Source of the DNA: an uncultured Bacteroidales bacterium
Lineage (GTDB): Bacteria > Bacteroidota > Bacteroidia > Bacteroidales > Paludibacteraceae
DNA length: 64,000 nucleotides
Direction of reading: 5' to 3'
NCBI GenBank assembly: GCA_900319105.1
Contig: ONND01000002.1
Span: 1-64,000 of the forward strand
Shown here: positions 31,735 through 39,660 of the stretch, in pieces
How positions within the stretch are numbered: position 1 is the stretch's first letter
Layout of the letters: each line of letters opens with the position of its first letter
Made by a program: the position numbers and the translations under genes
The notes under the pieces: generated by a model
What the model was told of the DNA's origin: nothing
Databases searched by the model: none
Seen by the model: only the letters and a program-made list of their open reading frames with translations

Positions 31735-32163
31735 ATGACACCTGCAATGTATCGTAGAAACAGTTGGTTCCCAACAGTATTTGATGAGTTTCTGAACTCG
31801 GATCTGATGAACACCGTAAGTACAACCGCTCCGTCGGTTAATGTCAAAGAAACCGAGAAAGCGTATATCGTTGAACTGGCAGCGCCGGGCGTAAAGAAAG
31901 AGTACTGTCGCATTCATGTCGATGAGGATCACAACCTCTGCGTCGCCATCGAGAACAAGTTCGAACACAAAGAGGAAGACAAACACTCGCACTATCTGCG
32001 CCGCGAGTTCTCGTACACCAACTACGAGCAGAAATACAGTCTGCCGGATGATGTGAACGAAGAAGAAATCAATGCCAGGGTAGAAGACGGTATTCTGACT
32101 ATCGAACTGCCGAAACTACAGAAAGTAGTAGGCAAGGCGACGAAACAGATTGAGATCAAATAA
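31735..32163 (+). CDS. Small heat-shock protein (Hsp20/alpha-crystallin)
   Basis: 142 residues. An N-terminal arm (MYRRNSWFPTVFDEFLNSDL) leads into the alpha-crystallin domain from about 33 to 132 (SVNVKETEKAYIVELAAPGV, HYLRREFSYTNYEQKYSLPD, INARVEDGILTIELPK), and the C-terminus ends in KQIEIK. It is an ATP-independent holdase that binds unfolding proteins. AGGAGATTG is the ribosome binding site about 7 bases before the ATG. Expression from a sigma-54 promoter is unusual for a heat-shock gene and points to control by an enhancer-binding activator. Confidence 0.95.
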   Translation: MTPAMYRRNSWFPTVFDEFLNSDLMNTVSTTAPSVNVKETEKAYIVELAAPGVKKEYCRIHVDEDHNLCVAIENKFEHKEEDKHSHYLRREFSYTNYEQKYSLPDDVNEEEINARVEDGILTIELPKLQKVVGKATKQIEIK

Positions 32164-32217
32164 AGTTGAGAGTTCTTATCTCGCTTTGCTTGAACGATTA
32201 TTTTCGACAAGCGAAAA

Positions 32218-32280
32218 TCTTGAAAGTTTAGAGTTTAGAGAAGTTTAAAGTTCTAAAGTTTCAAAGTAGAAAGTAGAAAG
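32218..32280. repeat. A-rich heptad-like repeat (AAAGTTT/AGAG/TAGAAAG)
   Basis: Repeated words AAAGTTTAGAG, AAGTTTAAAG, AAAGTTTCAAAG, TAGAAAGTAGAAAG fill the gap between hsp20 and its terminator. Similar words (GTCGAAAGTCGAAAGACAAAAG) occur at 37740-37770, 38290-38340 and 63775-63800. Confidence 0.7.
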
Positions 32281-32310
32281 AACGGCAACCGGAAGGCTGC
32301 CGTTTTTTAT
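32280..32310. terminator. Bidirectional terminator between hsp20 and the peptidase gene
   Basis: AACGGCA-ACCGGAAGGC-TGCCGTT followed by TTTTTATT on the plus strand. On the minus strand it is preceded by the peptidase stop codon. The convergent genes make a shared terminator likely. Confidence 0.8.
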
Positions 32311-34004
32311 TGCAGGCGGGTTCCGCGGACATCGTAGAGATGCCCGTTATAGTTCAGATAGAGTTGTCCATTGCGCAGCACTTTCCTTGTTCCGGTGCGG
32401 TTCTGCTCCGGTTGATTGCAGACAGGCGCTATCCCTTGGGGCGAACCCAAGACCTTGTCCAGAATATCACGAATGGCATTGCATTGCGTGAGATCCGTAT
32501 TTGAGCTGAACCGCAGCCAGTGGTTTTGCTCCGGCAGAATGAATTTCCGTACATTCGTGCCGTTGACGAACTCATCCTTAACGGCAGCGCCCGTCCAAGT
32601 GTCATCCTGTCCGTACAACAAAACAATAGGTTTGGAGGCATTCCGGGTAGTTTCCATCGCGCTGTTATACAGGTTCGGCGAGAAGGGCAGATCGGCAAAA
32701 TAAGGCTCGGAGAGATTCCGCGCACAACCTACTTTTTCTTTCCAGTAGGCATTGTATGCGTCTGCCGCCTCCGTAGTGGCGGCTATCAAATCAAAACGGT
32801 GGTCATAATACCCCAACTCGCGTTTGGACTGGTACTCATATGCGCTGCCTACTTCCGGATGCTCCTTGTCCTGTTCCCACCATTCTTTTTCCGTCACCCC
32901 GAACGGCATATGGCTATGTCTCATGGGGGCTTGCGGATGCCGCTTATTGCGCAGCGCGTCCAGCCATTCGTCGATTCCGTCCAACCGAATCCCATCCGCC
33001 CAGTAGATATAGGCTATAGCCGTATCGTTGTAGCCCGTCCAATGGTGGGCACGCAGAATACTATCGTTCTTCACCAGCATCGCCCGGATAGAGGCAGAAT
33101 CTTCGTAGGCATGCTCCATGAAACCGACTTCTGCGACGGTATTCAGATACCTGCCGAAGACAGAATCCATATGCTGCGGCGTATTACGCTTTGCACTCAT
33201 CTTTGCATAGATAGACCAGATGGGATTGGTAGCCTTTGTTTGGTCCGGATTTTCGTCCAAACCGGCTTTCCGCAGTGTCATAAAAAAGTCGTTGTACTCT
33301 TTGGTCAGTCCGGAAGAGTACCAATAGGTCTGCATCGCGGTATCGCGGTCAGAAACGAAGAACGGTGCGGAATACGGGACAAAGATATCTGCATCCTCGG
33401 GGTAGAAGGTGTGCTGCAGCAGGGTAGTAATGCCTCCTTTGCTGACTCCGGAAAGAGCCCATTTGCCTTTCAGCACTTTCTTCATAGCCGTGATCAGGTT
33501 GTGGAAATCCGCAGCGGCTTCCTCCGCCGTCAGCGGGTCCAGATAAGTCCAACATTCATCCGGCGCCGAGTATTGGAAATAGCGGTGCTCCAATTGGATA
33601 AAGTTAGCATTATACCGGTGTGCGATTTCGTTCTTGCGATTTATGACATGGCGGAAGACCGAGTCGGGTTTGGCAAGATATTCGCTGCTCAGCGAGTAGC
33701 CGGAGAAATACACATGATTGACCGCCGTGGTGATATCGTTCTGTATGTTGACGGTGACAAGCGCCCGCATATGGAAGCGGTTGTCCTCCGGATTGGCGTG
33801 CAGCAAAGGCTGGTTGTAATAAATCATGTATGATCGATAGTCCGGCGCTGCCGCATCGGCGGGATAACCGATGACAGAGTCAATCATCCCCACGTTCCGG
33901 TTCTGTAACTCTTGCAGCCACAGCGGAAAACGATGGCTGTTGTCCTCCTGCGCCATGGCAAGAAGTCCGAACAAGCATAGTATGAAGGTAATAAATTTTT
34001 TCAC
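32307..34004 (-). CDS. Secreted S37-type tripeptidyl aminopeptidase (PS-10-like)
   Basis: Signal peptide MKKFITFILCLFGLLAMAQ, then a prolyl-peptidase-like alpha/beta hydrolase with the nucleophile in WALSGVSKGGITTLLQHTFY, and the C-terminal LLYGQDDTWTG (Asp) and PEQNHWLRF (His) completing the triad. Family members trim dipeptides or tripeptides from the N-termini of peptides in the periplasm or outside. The C-terminus (KVLRNGQLYLNYNGHLYDVR) resembles a short sorting tail also present on the 51852 protein. Length 565 residues. Confidence 0.85.
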   Translation of the reverse strand: MKKFITFILCLFGLLAMAQEDNSHRFPLWLQELQNRNVGMIDSVIGYPADAAAPDYRSYMIYYNQPLLHANPEDNRFHMRALVTVNIQNDITTAVNHVYFSGYSLSSEYLAKPDSVFRHVINRKNEIAHRYNANFIQLEHRYFQYSAPDECWTYLDPLTAEEAAADFHNLITAMKKVLKGKWALSGVSKGGITTLLQHTFYPEDADIFVPYSAPFFVSDRDTAMQTYWYSSGLTKEYNDFFMTLRKAGLDENPDQTKATNPIWSIYAKMSAKRNTPQHMDSVFGRYLNTVAEVGFMEHAYEDSASIRAMLVKNDSILRAHHWTGYNDTAIAYIYWADGIRLDGIDEWLDALRNKRHPQAPMRHSHMPFGVTEKEWWEQDKEHPEVGSAYEYQSKRELGYYDHRFDLIAATTEAADAYNAYWKEKVGCARNLSEPYFADLPFSPNLYNSAMETTRNASKPIVLLYGQDDTWTGAAVKDEFVNGTNVRKFILPEQNHWLRFSSNTDLTQCNAIRDILDKVLGSPQGIAPVCNQPEQNRTGTRKVLRNGQLYLNYNGHLYDVRGTRLQ

Positions 34005-34022
34005 TCTTTCAGATTACGGGTG

Positions 34023-35360
34023 TCAAATAGCTACTAAGTGTGAGTTCTTGCGGAAACTCTTTTGGACGTATCGGAGGATGAAGATGACGAAGAGGACCCA
34101 GACGGTGGGAGTAATCTGTCTGATGCCGGTTTTGCCCTTAGCGAGTTTCATCAGGACATACATGATAACGCCTAACATGATACCATCGCTGATGCTGTAA
34201 CTGAGCGGCGTGAGGAGTATTGTGACGAAAGCCGGAATGGCTTCGGAATGGTCCTCCCAGTTGATGTTTGCAGTGTTGGATATCATCATTACTCCCACGA
34301 TAATGAGCGCGGGTCCGGTAGCAGCAGCCGGTATGGCGAGGAAAAGAGGTCCGAAGAAAAGCGCCAATAGGAAGCATACCGCCACGACGAAAGCCGTGAG
34401 TCCGGTACGTCCTCCGACAGTCACTCCCGCTGCGCTCTCGACATATGTAGTGGTAGTAGAAGCACCAAGACAGGCACCTGCCGTAGTAGCAATAGCGTCC
34501 GCCATCATCATTCGTCCGATGCCCTCAATCTTGCCGTCTTTATCGACCATTTTCGCCTTCATGCAGACCGCAATCACGGTTCCGATAGTGTCAAAGATAT
34601 CAATAAAGAGGAATGTGAAGACCACAATGAGCATGTCCCAAGAGAGAATTTCCCTCCATTGGAATTGCATAAAGATAGGCCCTATTGACGGCGGCGTAGA
34701 GACGAGTTTTTCCCATTGTGTGACCCCCATCGGGATGCCGATGAGCGCAGTAAGCAGAATGCCCCAAAGCAGTCCGCCCGGAATCCCTCGTACCGTCATC
34801 AGTCCGCAGATGATGATACCGATGATAGAGAGAATGACCGTAGGCGAATTGAAGGTAGTGAGCGTGACCAGGGTGCTCTCATTGGCAATGATGATACCGC
34901 AGTGCTGGAGTCCGATAAACGCGATGAAGAGTCCGATACCGGCACCGATAGCCGATTTGATACTATCGGGTATAGCATGCGCAATCATTTCCCGGATTTT
35001 GAATAACGAGAGGAGAATGAAGATAATACCTTCGATAAAGACAGCGGTGAGTGCAAATTGCCAAGTATGCCCCATGCCGAGACAGACGCCAAAGACGAAA
35101 AAGGCGTTGATACCCATTCCCGGAGCCAGGCCGAATGGTTTTTTAGCATAAAAAGCCATCACCAATGTACCGATAGCGGAAGCCAAGATAGTAGCGGTAA
35201 AGACCGCACCGGTAGGCATTCCCTGCGGCTCCAGGGCGCTAAAGATACCGGGGTTCACAGCCAGAATATATGCCATGGTGAAAAAGGTAGTGATACCTGC
35301 AAAAATCTCTGTACGCAGACTATGTTGCGCAGGGTCAAACCCGAATAGTTTCTGTAACAT
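34023..35360 (-). CDS. AzgA/PbuG-type purine (guanine/hypoxanthine) permease
   Basis: The start at 35360 (MLQKLFGFDPAQHSLRTEIF) is fixed by the promoter; the ATG at 35384 lies in the -7 box. The NCS2 pattern is clear: RTEIFAGITTFFTMAYILAVNP, GLAPGMGINAFFVFGVC, GAGIGLFIAFIGLQ and TTTYVESAAGVTVGGRTGLT. About 12-14 membrane helices. It imports purine bases with protons for salvage. Length 445 residues. Confidence 0.93.
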   Translation of the reverse strand: MLQKLFGFDPAQHSLRTEIFAGITTFFTMAYILAVNPGIFSALEPQGMPTGAVFTATILASAIGTLVMAFYAKKPFGLAPGMGINAFFVFGVCLGMGHTWQFALTAVFIEGIIFILLSLFKIREMIAHAIPDSIKSAIGAGIGLFIAFIGLQHCGIIIANESTLVTLTTFNSPTVILSIIGIIICGLMTVRGIPGGLLWGILLTALIGIPMGVTQWEKLVSTPPSIGPIFMQFQWREILSWDMLIVVFTFLFIDIFDTIGTVIAVCMKAKMVDKDGKIEGIGRMMMADAIATTAGACLGASTTTTYVESAAGVTVGGRTGLTAFVVAVCFLLALFFGPLFLAIPAAATGPALIIVGVMMISNTANINWEDHSEAIPAFVTILLTPLSYSISDGIMLGVIMYVLMKLAKGKTGIRQITPTVWVLFVIFILRYVQKSFRKNSHLVAI

Positions 35361-35381
35361 ATGTATAAACAATTCTGGGTG

Positions 35382-35412
35382 CAAAGGTAGTAAAAATATC
35401 CGGAATATGCAA
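35382..35412 (-). promoter_or_regulatory. Promoter of the purine permease gene
   Basis: On the minus strand, TTGCATATTCC at -33 and CTACCTTTG at -7 with 20 bases between. The leader is only about 15 bases. Confidence 0.8.
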
Positions 35413-35440
35413 GAAAAGATGCTATTTTCTTACCAAAAAT

Positions 35441-35471
35441 TTGTGTATTTCAATTTTTTTGATTAAATTTG
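35441..35471 (+). promoter_or_regulatory. Promoter of gltS
   Basis: TTGTGTATTTC at -33 and TAAATTTG at -7 with 20 bases between; transcription starts near 35478, about 10 bases before the ATG. It rules out the longer reading frame from 35441. Confidence 0.75.
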
Positions 35472-35488
35472 CCGGCGAAAACGGAATA

Positions 35489-36763
35489 ATGCTTATGACC
35501 ACCATCGAACTGGATATGTTACAAACCGCCGGAATAGGTGCTCTGGCGCTTATGGTAGGCATGGTATTGACACGGCGAGTAGGGTTTCTTCAGAAATTCT
35601 GTGTGCCCTCTCCTGTGACCGGCGGCTTCCTCTTCTCATTACTCGCATTAGCCCTATACGGCTGGGGACATATAGCGCTGTCGTTTGACGACACGCTGAT
35701 GGATATCTTCATGCTGGCTTTCTTCACGTGCGTGGGATTTCAATGTGATCTGAAAGTGCTAAAGAAAGGTGGTAAACCGTTAGCCATCATGCTGGTCTTG
35801 TTGGTACTCATGATCACGCTTCAGAACCTGATGCCGCTGGGTATCACTCGGCTGATGAAAGTAAATCCCTTAATCGGCATCGTAGCCGGCAGTGTATCCA
35901 TGACAGGCGGACACGGGACCGCCGCAGGTTTTGCGGATGTCCTAACGGAAATGGGTCTTCAGGGCGCAGATACCATAGGAATGGCCGCTGCTACGTTTGG
36001 TCTGATTGCCGGTTCGATGGTAGGCGGTCCGTTGGCGGACTGGATTATCCGTATGCGGCTGAAGCAAGAGCATATGCAGCCCCAAAGCGAGGCCATCGAT
36101 CCGGCTATGGCGGGTATCGAGAGCGACGAAGCCTCTCCTGAAGGCCGTACCCAACGCATCAGCACGAACGAGCAGGAATTCCAGCAATACGCGAAAGCGG
36201 TTTATTTGATTCTGCTGGTCATGGGCGGCGGAACTTTGTTGAGTTGGCTATTCGCCAAGACAAACATCAAGTTTCCTCCTTATTTCGGCTCTTTGATATT
36301 AGCCGCCATAGTGCGTAATATCTTAGGAGTGATGCCCTACAAGGAAAACGGCAAGAGGGTAAAAGCCGACACGCTGCTCGATATGGACCGCATCATCAGC
36401 GTAGGCAATATATGCCTGTCTATCTTCCTCGGCATGGCTATGATTTCCCTGAAATTATGGGAGTTACACAGTCTGGCACTTCCGCTGATAATCATATTAG
36501 GATTGCAGGTAGTGATGATGGTAGGGTACGTCTATTTCGTAGCGTTTCCGATGTTGGGACGCAACTACGACGCCGCTGTGCTATGCGCCGGATTATGCGG
36601 ATTCGGGTTAGGCGCTACTCCCAACGCGATGGCGAATATGAGTGCTATTTGCTATAAATACCACTATACCGCGAAGCCTTTCATCATCGTGCCGATCATC
36701 GGCTCCATGTTTACCGACCTCTTCAACGCCGGCATTATATCCTTCTTCCTGAGTCTTCTGTAA
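35489..36763 (+). CDS. gltS: Sodium/glutamate symporter GltS
   Basis: The start at 35489 (MLMTTIELDMLQTAGIGALA) is chosen because the longer frame begins inside the promoter; a second ATG two codons later (35495) is also possible. GltS pattern: RRVGFLQKFCVPSPVTGGFL, GIVAGSVSMTGGHGTAAGFA (re-entrant loop with GGHG), and near the end CGFGLGATPNAMANM. About 10 membrane helices. It takes up glutamate with sodium. It is divergent from the purine permease and convergent with yqeY. Confidence 0.95.
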   Translation: MLMTTIELDMLQTAGIGALALMVGMVLTRRVGFLQKFCVPSPVTGGFLFSLLALALYGWGHIALSFDDTLMDIFMLAFFTCVGFQCDLKVLKKGGKPLAIMLVLLVLMITLQNLMPLGITRLMKVNPLIGIVAGSVSMTGGHGTAAGFADVLTEMGLQGADTIGMAAATFGLIAGSMVGGPLADWIIRMRLKQEHMQPQSEAIDPAMAGIESDEASPEGRTQRISTNEQEFQQYAKAVYLILLVMGGGTLLSWLFAKTNIKFPPYFGSLILAAIVRNILGVMPYKENGKRVKADTLLDMDRIISVGNICLSIFLGMAMISLKLWELHSLALPLIIILGLQVVMMVGYVYFVAFPMLGRNYDAAVLCAGLCGFGLGATPNAMANMSAICYKYHYTAKPFIIVPIIGSMFTDLFNAGIISFFLSLL

Positions 36764-36770
36764 GAGGGTA

Positions 36771-37217
36771 TTACGCCAATTGGCTTTGTACCACTTGTGC
36801 TACCATCTTGCCGTCGGCATTCGGCAGCGCGGCTTTGATGGCTTTCACAAAGAGTCCCATGTTCTTCTTTTCGGCATCCCATCCATTAGCCTCTTTGGCT
36901 TGGTTGAAAGCGCGTACGATATCTTCCTCTGAAGCAGCCTTGGGCAGGAAGGTCTCCAGCACGTTTATCTGCGCCTGTTCGGCATCCGCTAACTCTTGAC
37001 GTCCGGCAGCGACATACTGCTCAACGGACTCCTGACGCTGTTTCACCATCTTTTTGATGATCTGGATTTCGTCCGCTTCGGTCATCTCTTTGCCTGCATT
37101 TTCCTTGCCGGTCTGCCAGTTAAGGAATGCGCTTTTGATAGCGCGCAGTGTCTCTGTGCGCACGGCATCATGGTTTTTCATTGCCTCCATGATCAAGGCA
37201 TTGATTTCATTTTTCAT
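36771..37217 (-). CDS. GatB/YqeY domain protein
   Basis: 148 residues, the standard YqeY length: ALIMEAMKNHDAVRTETLRA, MTEADEIQIIKKMVKQRQES, EQAQINVLETFLPKAASEED and NMGLFVKAIKAALPNADGKM. The fold matches the C-terminal domain of the GatB amidotransferase subunit, which binds tRNA. In standalone form its function is not settled. It follows the secG terminator on the same strand. Confidence 0.95.
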   Translation of the reverse strand: MKNEINALIMEAMKNHDAVRTETLRAIKSAFLNWQTGKENAGKEMTEADEIQIIKKMVKQRQESVEQYVAAGRQELADAEQAQINVLETFLPKAASEEDIVRAFNQAKEANGWDAEKKNMGLFVKAIKAALPNADGKMVAQVVQSQLA

Positions 37218-37251
37218 AATCTATGGTGTGTATATATTTTTTTGTCTAAAA

Positions 37252-37284
37252 CAAAGGCAGCCGTATGAGCTGCCTTTATTTTTG
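37252..37284 (-). terminator. Terminator of secG
   Basis: AAAGGCAGC and GCTGCCTTT pair over 9 bp with an 8-base loop. On the minus strand TTTGTTTT follows. It lies 19 bases after the secG stop. Confidence 0.85.
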
Positions 37285-37302
37285 TCCACTGTTGTGCGCT
37301 TT

Positions 37303-37629
37303 TTATTCCGCACTTTCCTCTGCCGGCATTTCAGCAGCAGGCGCAGCAGGAGCGGCAGGAACCTCGTCCACTACGATAGCAGACTGGTCTTCCGTCATGA
37401 CTTGCTGACCTTTGTTGAAACCAACAGCAAAGATACTGAAAAGGACGATGAGCGCAACAAGCGTCCATGTAGCTTTCTCCAGGAAATCCGCGGTACGCGG
37501 AGCACCCATTACCTGGTTGCCGCTTGCAAATCCGGCAGCCAAACCGCCGCCTTTGCTATTTTGCACCAACACGAGAAGCGTCAGAAGGATAGCGGCAATA
37601 AAGATTAAAATTGTTAAAAAGATGTACAT
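37303..37629 (-). CDS. secG: Protein translocase subunit SecG
   Basis: 108 residues with two membrane helices (about 2-20 and 52-72) and the SecG signature VLVQNSKGGGLAAGFASGNQ plus GAPRTADFLEKATW. The C-terminal tail is Ala/Pro/Glu-rich (PAAPAAPAAEMPAEESAE), common in Bacteroidota SecG. It assists SecYE in protein export through the inner membrane. Confidence 0.96.
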   Translation of the reverse strand: MYIFLTILIFIAAILLTLLVLVQNSKGGGLAAGFASGNQVMGAPRTADFLEKATWTLVALIVLFSIFAVGFNKGQQVMTEDQSAIVVDEVPAAPAAPAAEMPAEESAE

Positions 37630-37691
37630 AAAACTATTTACGATTTAAACATTTACGATGTGCAGTTTATTATAAATTGCCAAATCGGCTG

Positions 37692-37722
37692 CAAAGGTAC
37701 TGCTTTTTTTTGAATTATGCAA
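37692..37722 (-). promoter_or_regulatory. Promoter of secG
   Basis: On the minus strand TTGCATAATTC at -33, TACCTTTG at -7 with 20 bases between. The leader is about 60 bases. Confidence 0.85.
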
Positions 37723-37771
37723 GGAAAATCGCAAATTTTTAGTCGAAAGTCGAAAGACAAAAGTCTAAAGA

Positions 37772-38284
37772 CTACCATTTTGCGACGGTATCATTGTAAA
37801 TTGACTCGGCGATATCGGTACAAATGGCATTACATAATTCATCCTGGACGTCGGATAACATAAGGTTGGCGTCGAAGGTTCTCCACGCCGAATAAACCTT
37901 GTCAAATGAGTCTTCGGGATTCACATTATTCGTAAAATGTACCTGTACGCGAATAGTTAGTTTGCTCTCGGACGCATAACTGTCCACGGAGATGGCGCCC
38001 TGTGTGAGATCATAACCGATGATGGCTCCGTCCAACTCCAAATCGCCACCTTTACGCAGGATCTGAAGCCGCGTCTGGCGCTGGAAGAGATCGCGTACCG
38101 CTTCCGTCAGATTATTGGAAAGGGAGGGGTTGACCATCGGCGCATTATTGGGGAAATCGGCGATGGAGATGGAGTGGGTGGTTTGGTAGTTGATGTTCGC
38201 GCCGTTCATCTTGAAACTGACGCTGCACGAGGACGATAGACAAAGGACAACGGACAAAAGACTCAATACAAACAGTCGAGTCAT
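37772..38284 (-). CDS. lptE: LptE-like outer-membrane lipoprotein
   Basis: The start at 38284 (MTRLFVLSLLSVVLCLSSSC) gives a lipoprotein signal with Cys20; the longer frame from 38350 would run through the repeat-rich gap. The sequence FKMNGANINYQTTHSISIAD, the Leu/Thr-rich helix and VQVHFTNN pattern match the Bacteroidota LptE family. LptE plugs LptD and places lipopolysaccharide in the outer leaflet. It is downstream of the sigma-54 activator gene with a 55-base gap of AAAGAC-type repeats. Length 170 residues. Confidence 0.88.
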   Translation of the reverse strand: MTRLFVLSLLSVVLCLSSSCSVSFKMNGANINYQTTHSISIADFPNNAPMVNPSLSNNLTEAVRDLFQRQTRLQILRKGGDLELDGAIIGYDLTQGAISVDSYASESKLTIRVQVHFTNNVNPEDSFDKVYSAWRTFDANLMLSDVQDELCNAICTDIAESIYNDTVAKW

Positions 38285-38339
38285 GTTCGTCTTTCGTCTT
38301 TTAGTGAAACGGTCTTTTAGCATAGCGGTCTTTTGTCTG

Positions 38340-39518
38340 TTATAGTCCATATTCTTTGATTTTGCGATAGAGGGTTCTTTCGGACAGGCCGACTTTCAAA
38401 GCGGCCACTTTGCGGTTGCCGCCGGATAACTCGAGTGCTTTGCGAATACGTTCTTTCTCGCCTTCCTCGATTCGGAGGTTGTCCTCTTCGATCGGCAGAA
38501 TATCTTCCGTTTCGCGTTCGTGTGCTACCTCAAGGTTCTGTACGGGCGCTTCTTCTAGATGACGGGGTGTGGAGATCTCTAAATGGCGATTGTTCTCCAG
38601 ATGCGCTTTGAGTTCCTCGAGATCTTTCTTGTTTTGCATCACCAGATTATACAGGATGCCGATTTCGTGGGAATAATCTTTACCGGTTTGTTGGGAGGGT
38701 GTCCGTAGGACAATCTCCTGCCTGTTCTCTTCTTGCGGCAGGTATTTGCGGAGAGTCTCGGCATTGATCTGATGGTCAATTTCGATGACGGCAATCTGCT
38801 CTGCAAGGTTCTTGAGCTGGCGGATATTTCCCCTCCAATAGGAGTTTTGCAATAGACGCGTAGCCTCATCGTTCAGCGAGAGCGCGGGCATCTGGTAGCG
38901 GTTACAGAAATCAACGGCGAACTTACGGAAGAGCAACGGGATATCCTCTTTGCGTTCGCGCAGAGCTGGAACACGTATCTCAACCGTGTTGAGGCGGTAA
39001 TAGAGGTCCTCGCGGAAACGTCCGTCGTCGATAGCTTGACGCATGTTGAGGTTGGTGGCCGCAACGACGCGTACGTTCGTTTTGCGAACCTGGCTGGAGC
39101 CCATTCGGAGGAACTCACCCGTTTCCAGCACACGGAGCAAACGCACTTGGGTTTGCAGCGGCAGTTCACCGACCTCATCGAGGAAAAGTGTTCCTCCGTC
39201 GGCTATTTCGAAATACCCTTTGTGTTCGTTTTTGGCGTCCGTAAACGCTCCTTTCTCATGTCCGAAGAGCTCGCTGTCAATAGTACCCTCCGGTATGGCA
39301 CCGCAGTTGACGGCGAAATAAGCACCGTGTTTGCGGGCCGAGAAAGCGTGAATGATTTTCGGGAAATGCTCTTTTCCGACACCGGATTCGCCGGTGACCA
39401 GTACGCTCAAATCCGTGCGGGCAACCTGCACGGCTATTTCGATATCGCGATTGAGCAACGGACTTTGGCCGATGATGCCGAATCGCTGTTTGATAGCTAA
39501 TAAATCCTGTTGTGTCAT
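38340..39518 (-). CDS. Sigma-54-dependent transcription activator (no receiver domain)
   Basis: The start at 39518 (MTQQDLLAIKQRFGIIGQSP) is required because the ATG at 39539 lies next to the promoter -7 box. The AAA+ domain begins at once: Walker A GESGVGKE (43-50), the sigma-54 contact loop as GAFTDA (90-95) instead of GAFTGA, and Walker B LFLDEV (111-116). A charged linker and a Fis-type helix-turn-helix (GGNRKVAALKVGLSERTLYR) end the 392-residue protein. It lacks a regulatory domain, so activity is likely set by its level or a partner. Candidate activator of the hsp20 promoter at 31560. Confidence 0.92.
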   Translation of the reverse strand: MTQQDLLAIKQRFGIIGQSPLLNRDIEIAVQVARTDLSVLVTGESGVGKEHFPKIIHAFSARKHGAYFAVNCGAIPEGTIDSELFGHEKGAFTDAKNEHKGYFEIADGGTLFLDEVGELPLQTQVRLLRVLETGEFLRMGSSQVRKTNVRVVAATNLNMRQAIDDGRFREDLYYRLNTVEIRVPALRERKEDIPLLFRKFAVDFCNRYQMPALSLNDEATRLLQNSYWRGNIRQLKNLAEQIAVIEIDHQINAETLRKYLPQEENRQEIVLRTPSQQTGKDYSHEIGILYNLVMQNKKDLEELKAHLENNRHLEISTPRHLEEAPVQNLEVAHERETEDILPIEEDNLRIEEGEKERIRKALELSGGNRKVAALKVGLSERTLYRKIKEYGL

Positions 39519-39540
39519 ACTCAACTGCCAAAATGGCATG

Positions 39541-39571
39541 CAAAAGTACTACAAAATTTGCATATATGCAA
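39541..39571 (-). promoter_or_regulatory. Promoter of the sigma-54 activator gene
   Basis: On the minus strand TTGCATATATGC at -33 and TACTTTTG at -7 with 20 bases between. The -33 part lies in a perfect palindrome (39556-39573). Confidence 0.8.
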
Positions 39572-39573
39572 AT
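39556..39573. promoter_or_regulatory. 18-bp perfect palindrome over the -33 element
   Basis: ATTTGCATATATGCAAAT is its own reverse complement. Half of it is the usual TTGCATATAT of Bacteroidota promoters, so part of the symmetry is expected. The other half is not, and it faces the divergent promoter at 39599. It could be an operator shared by the activator gene and the export genes. Confidence 0.45.
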
Positions 39574-39598
39574 ATTTTTGTTAAAAAAGTAGAAAAAC

Positions 39599-39629
39599 TT
39601 GCGTATTTGATTTTTTTGTAGTATCTTTG
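39599..39629 (+). promoter_or_regulatory. Promoter of the Wza-like gene
   Basis: TTGCGTATTTG at -33 and TATCTTTG at -7 with 20 bases between; transcription starts near 39636, about 25 bases before the ATG at 39661. Confidence 0.85.
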
Positions 39630-39660
39630 CACGCTTATTTTAGAATTAGATGAAAAAAAT

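Noticed and set aside
32520-33833. Long frame (437 codons) opposite the S37-like peptidase gene
   Set aside because: The peptidase has a signal peptide and the full catalytic set, and the opposite frame is only a shadow.
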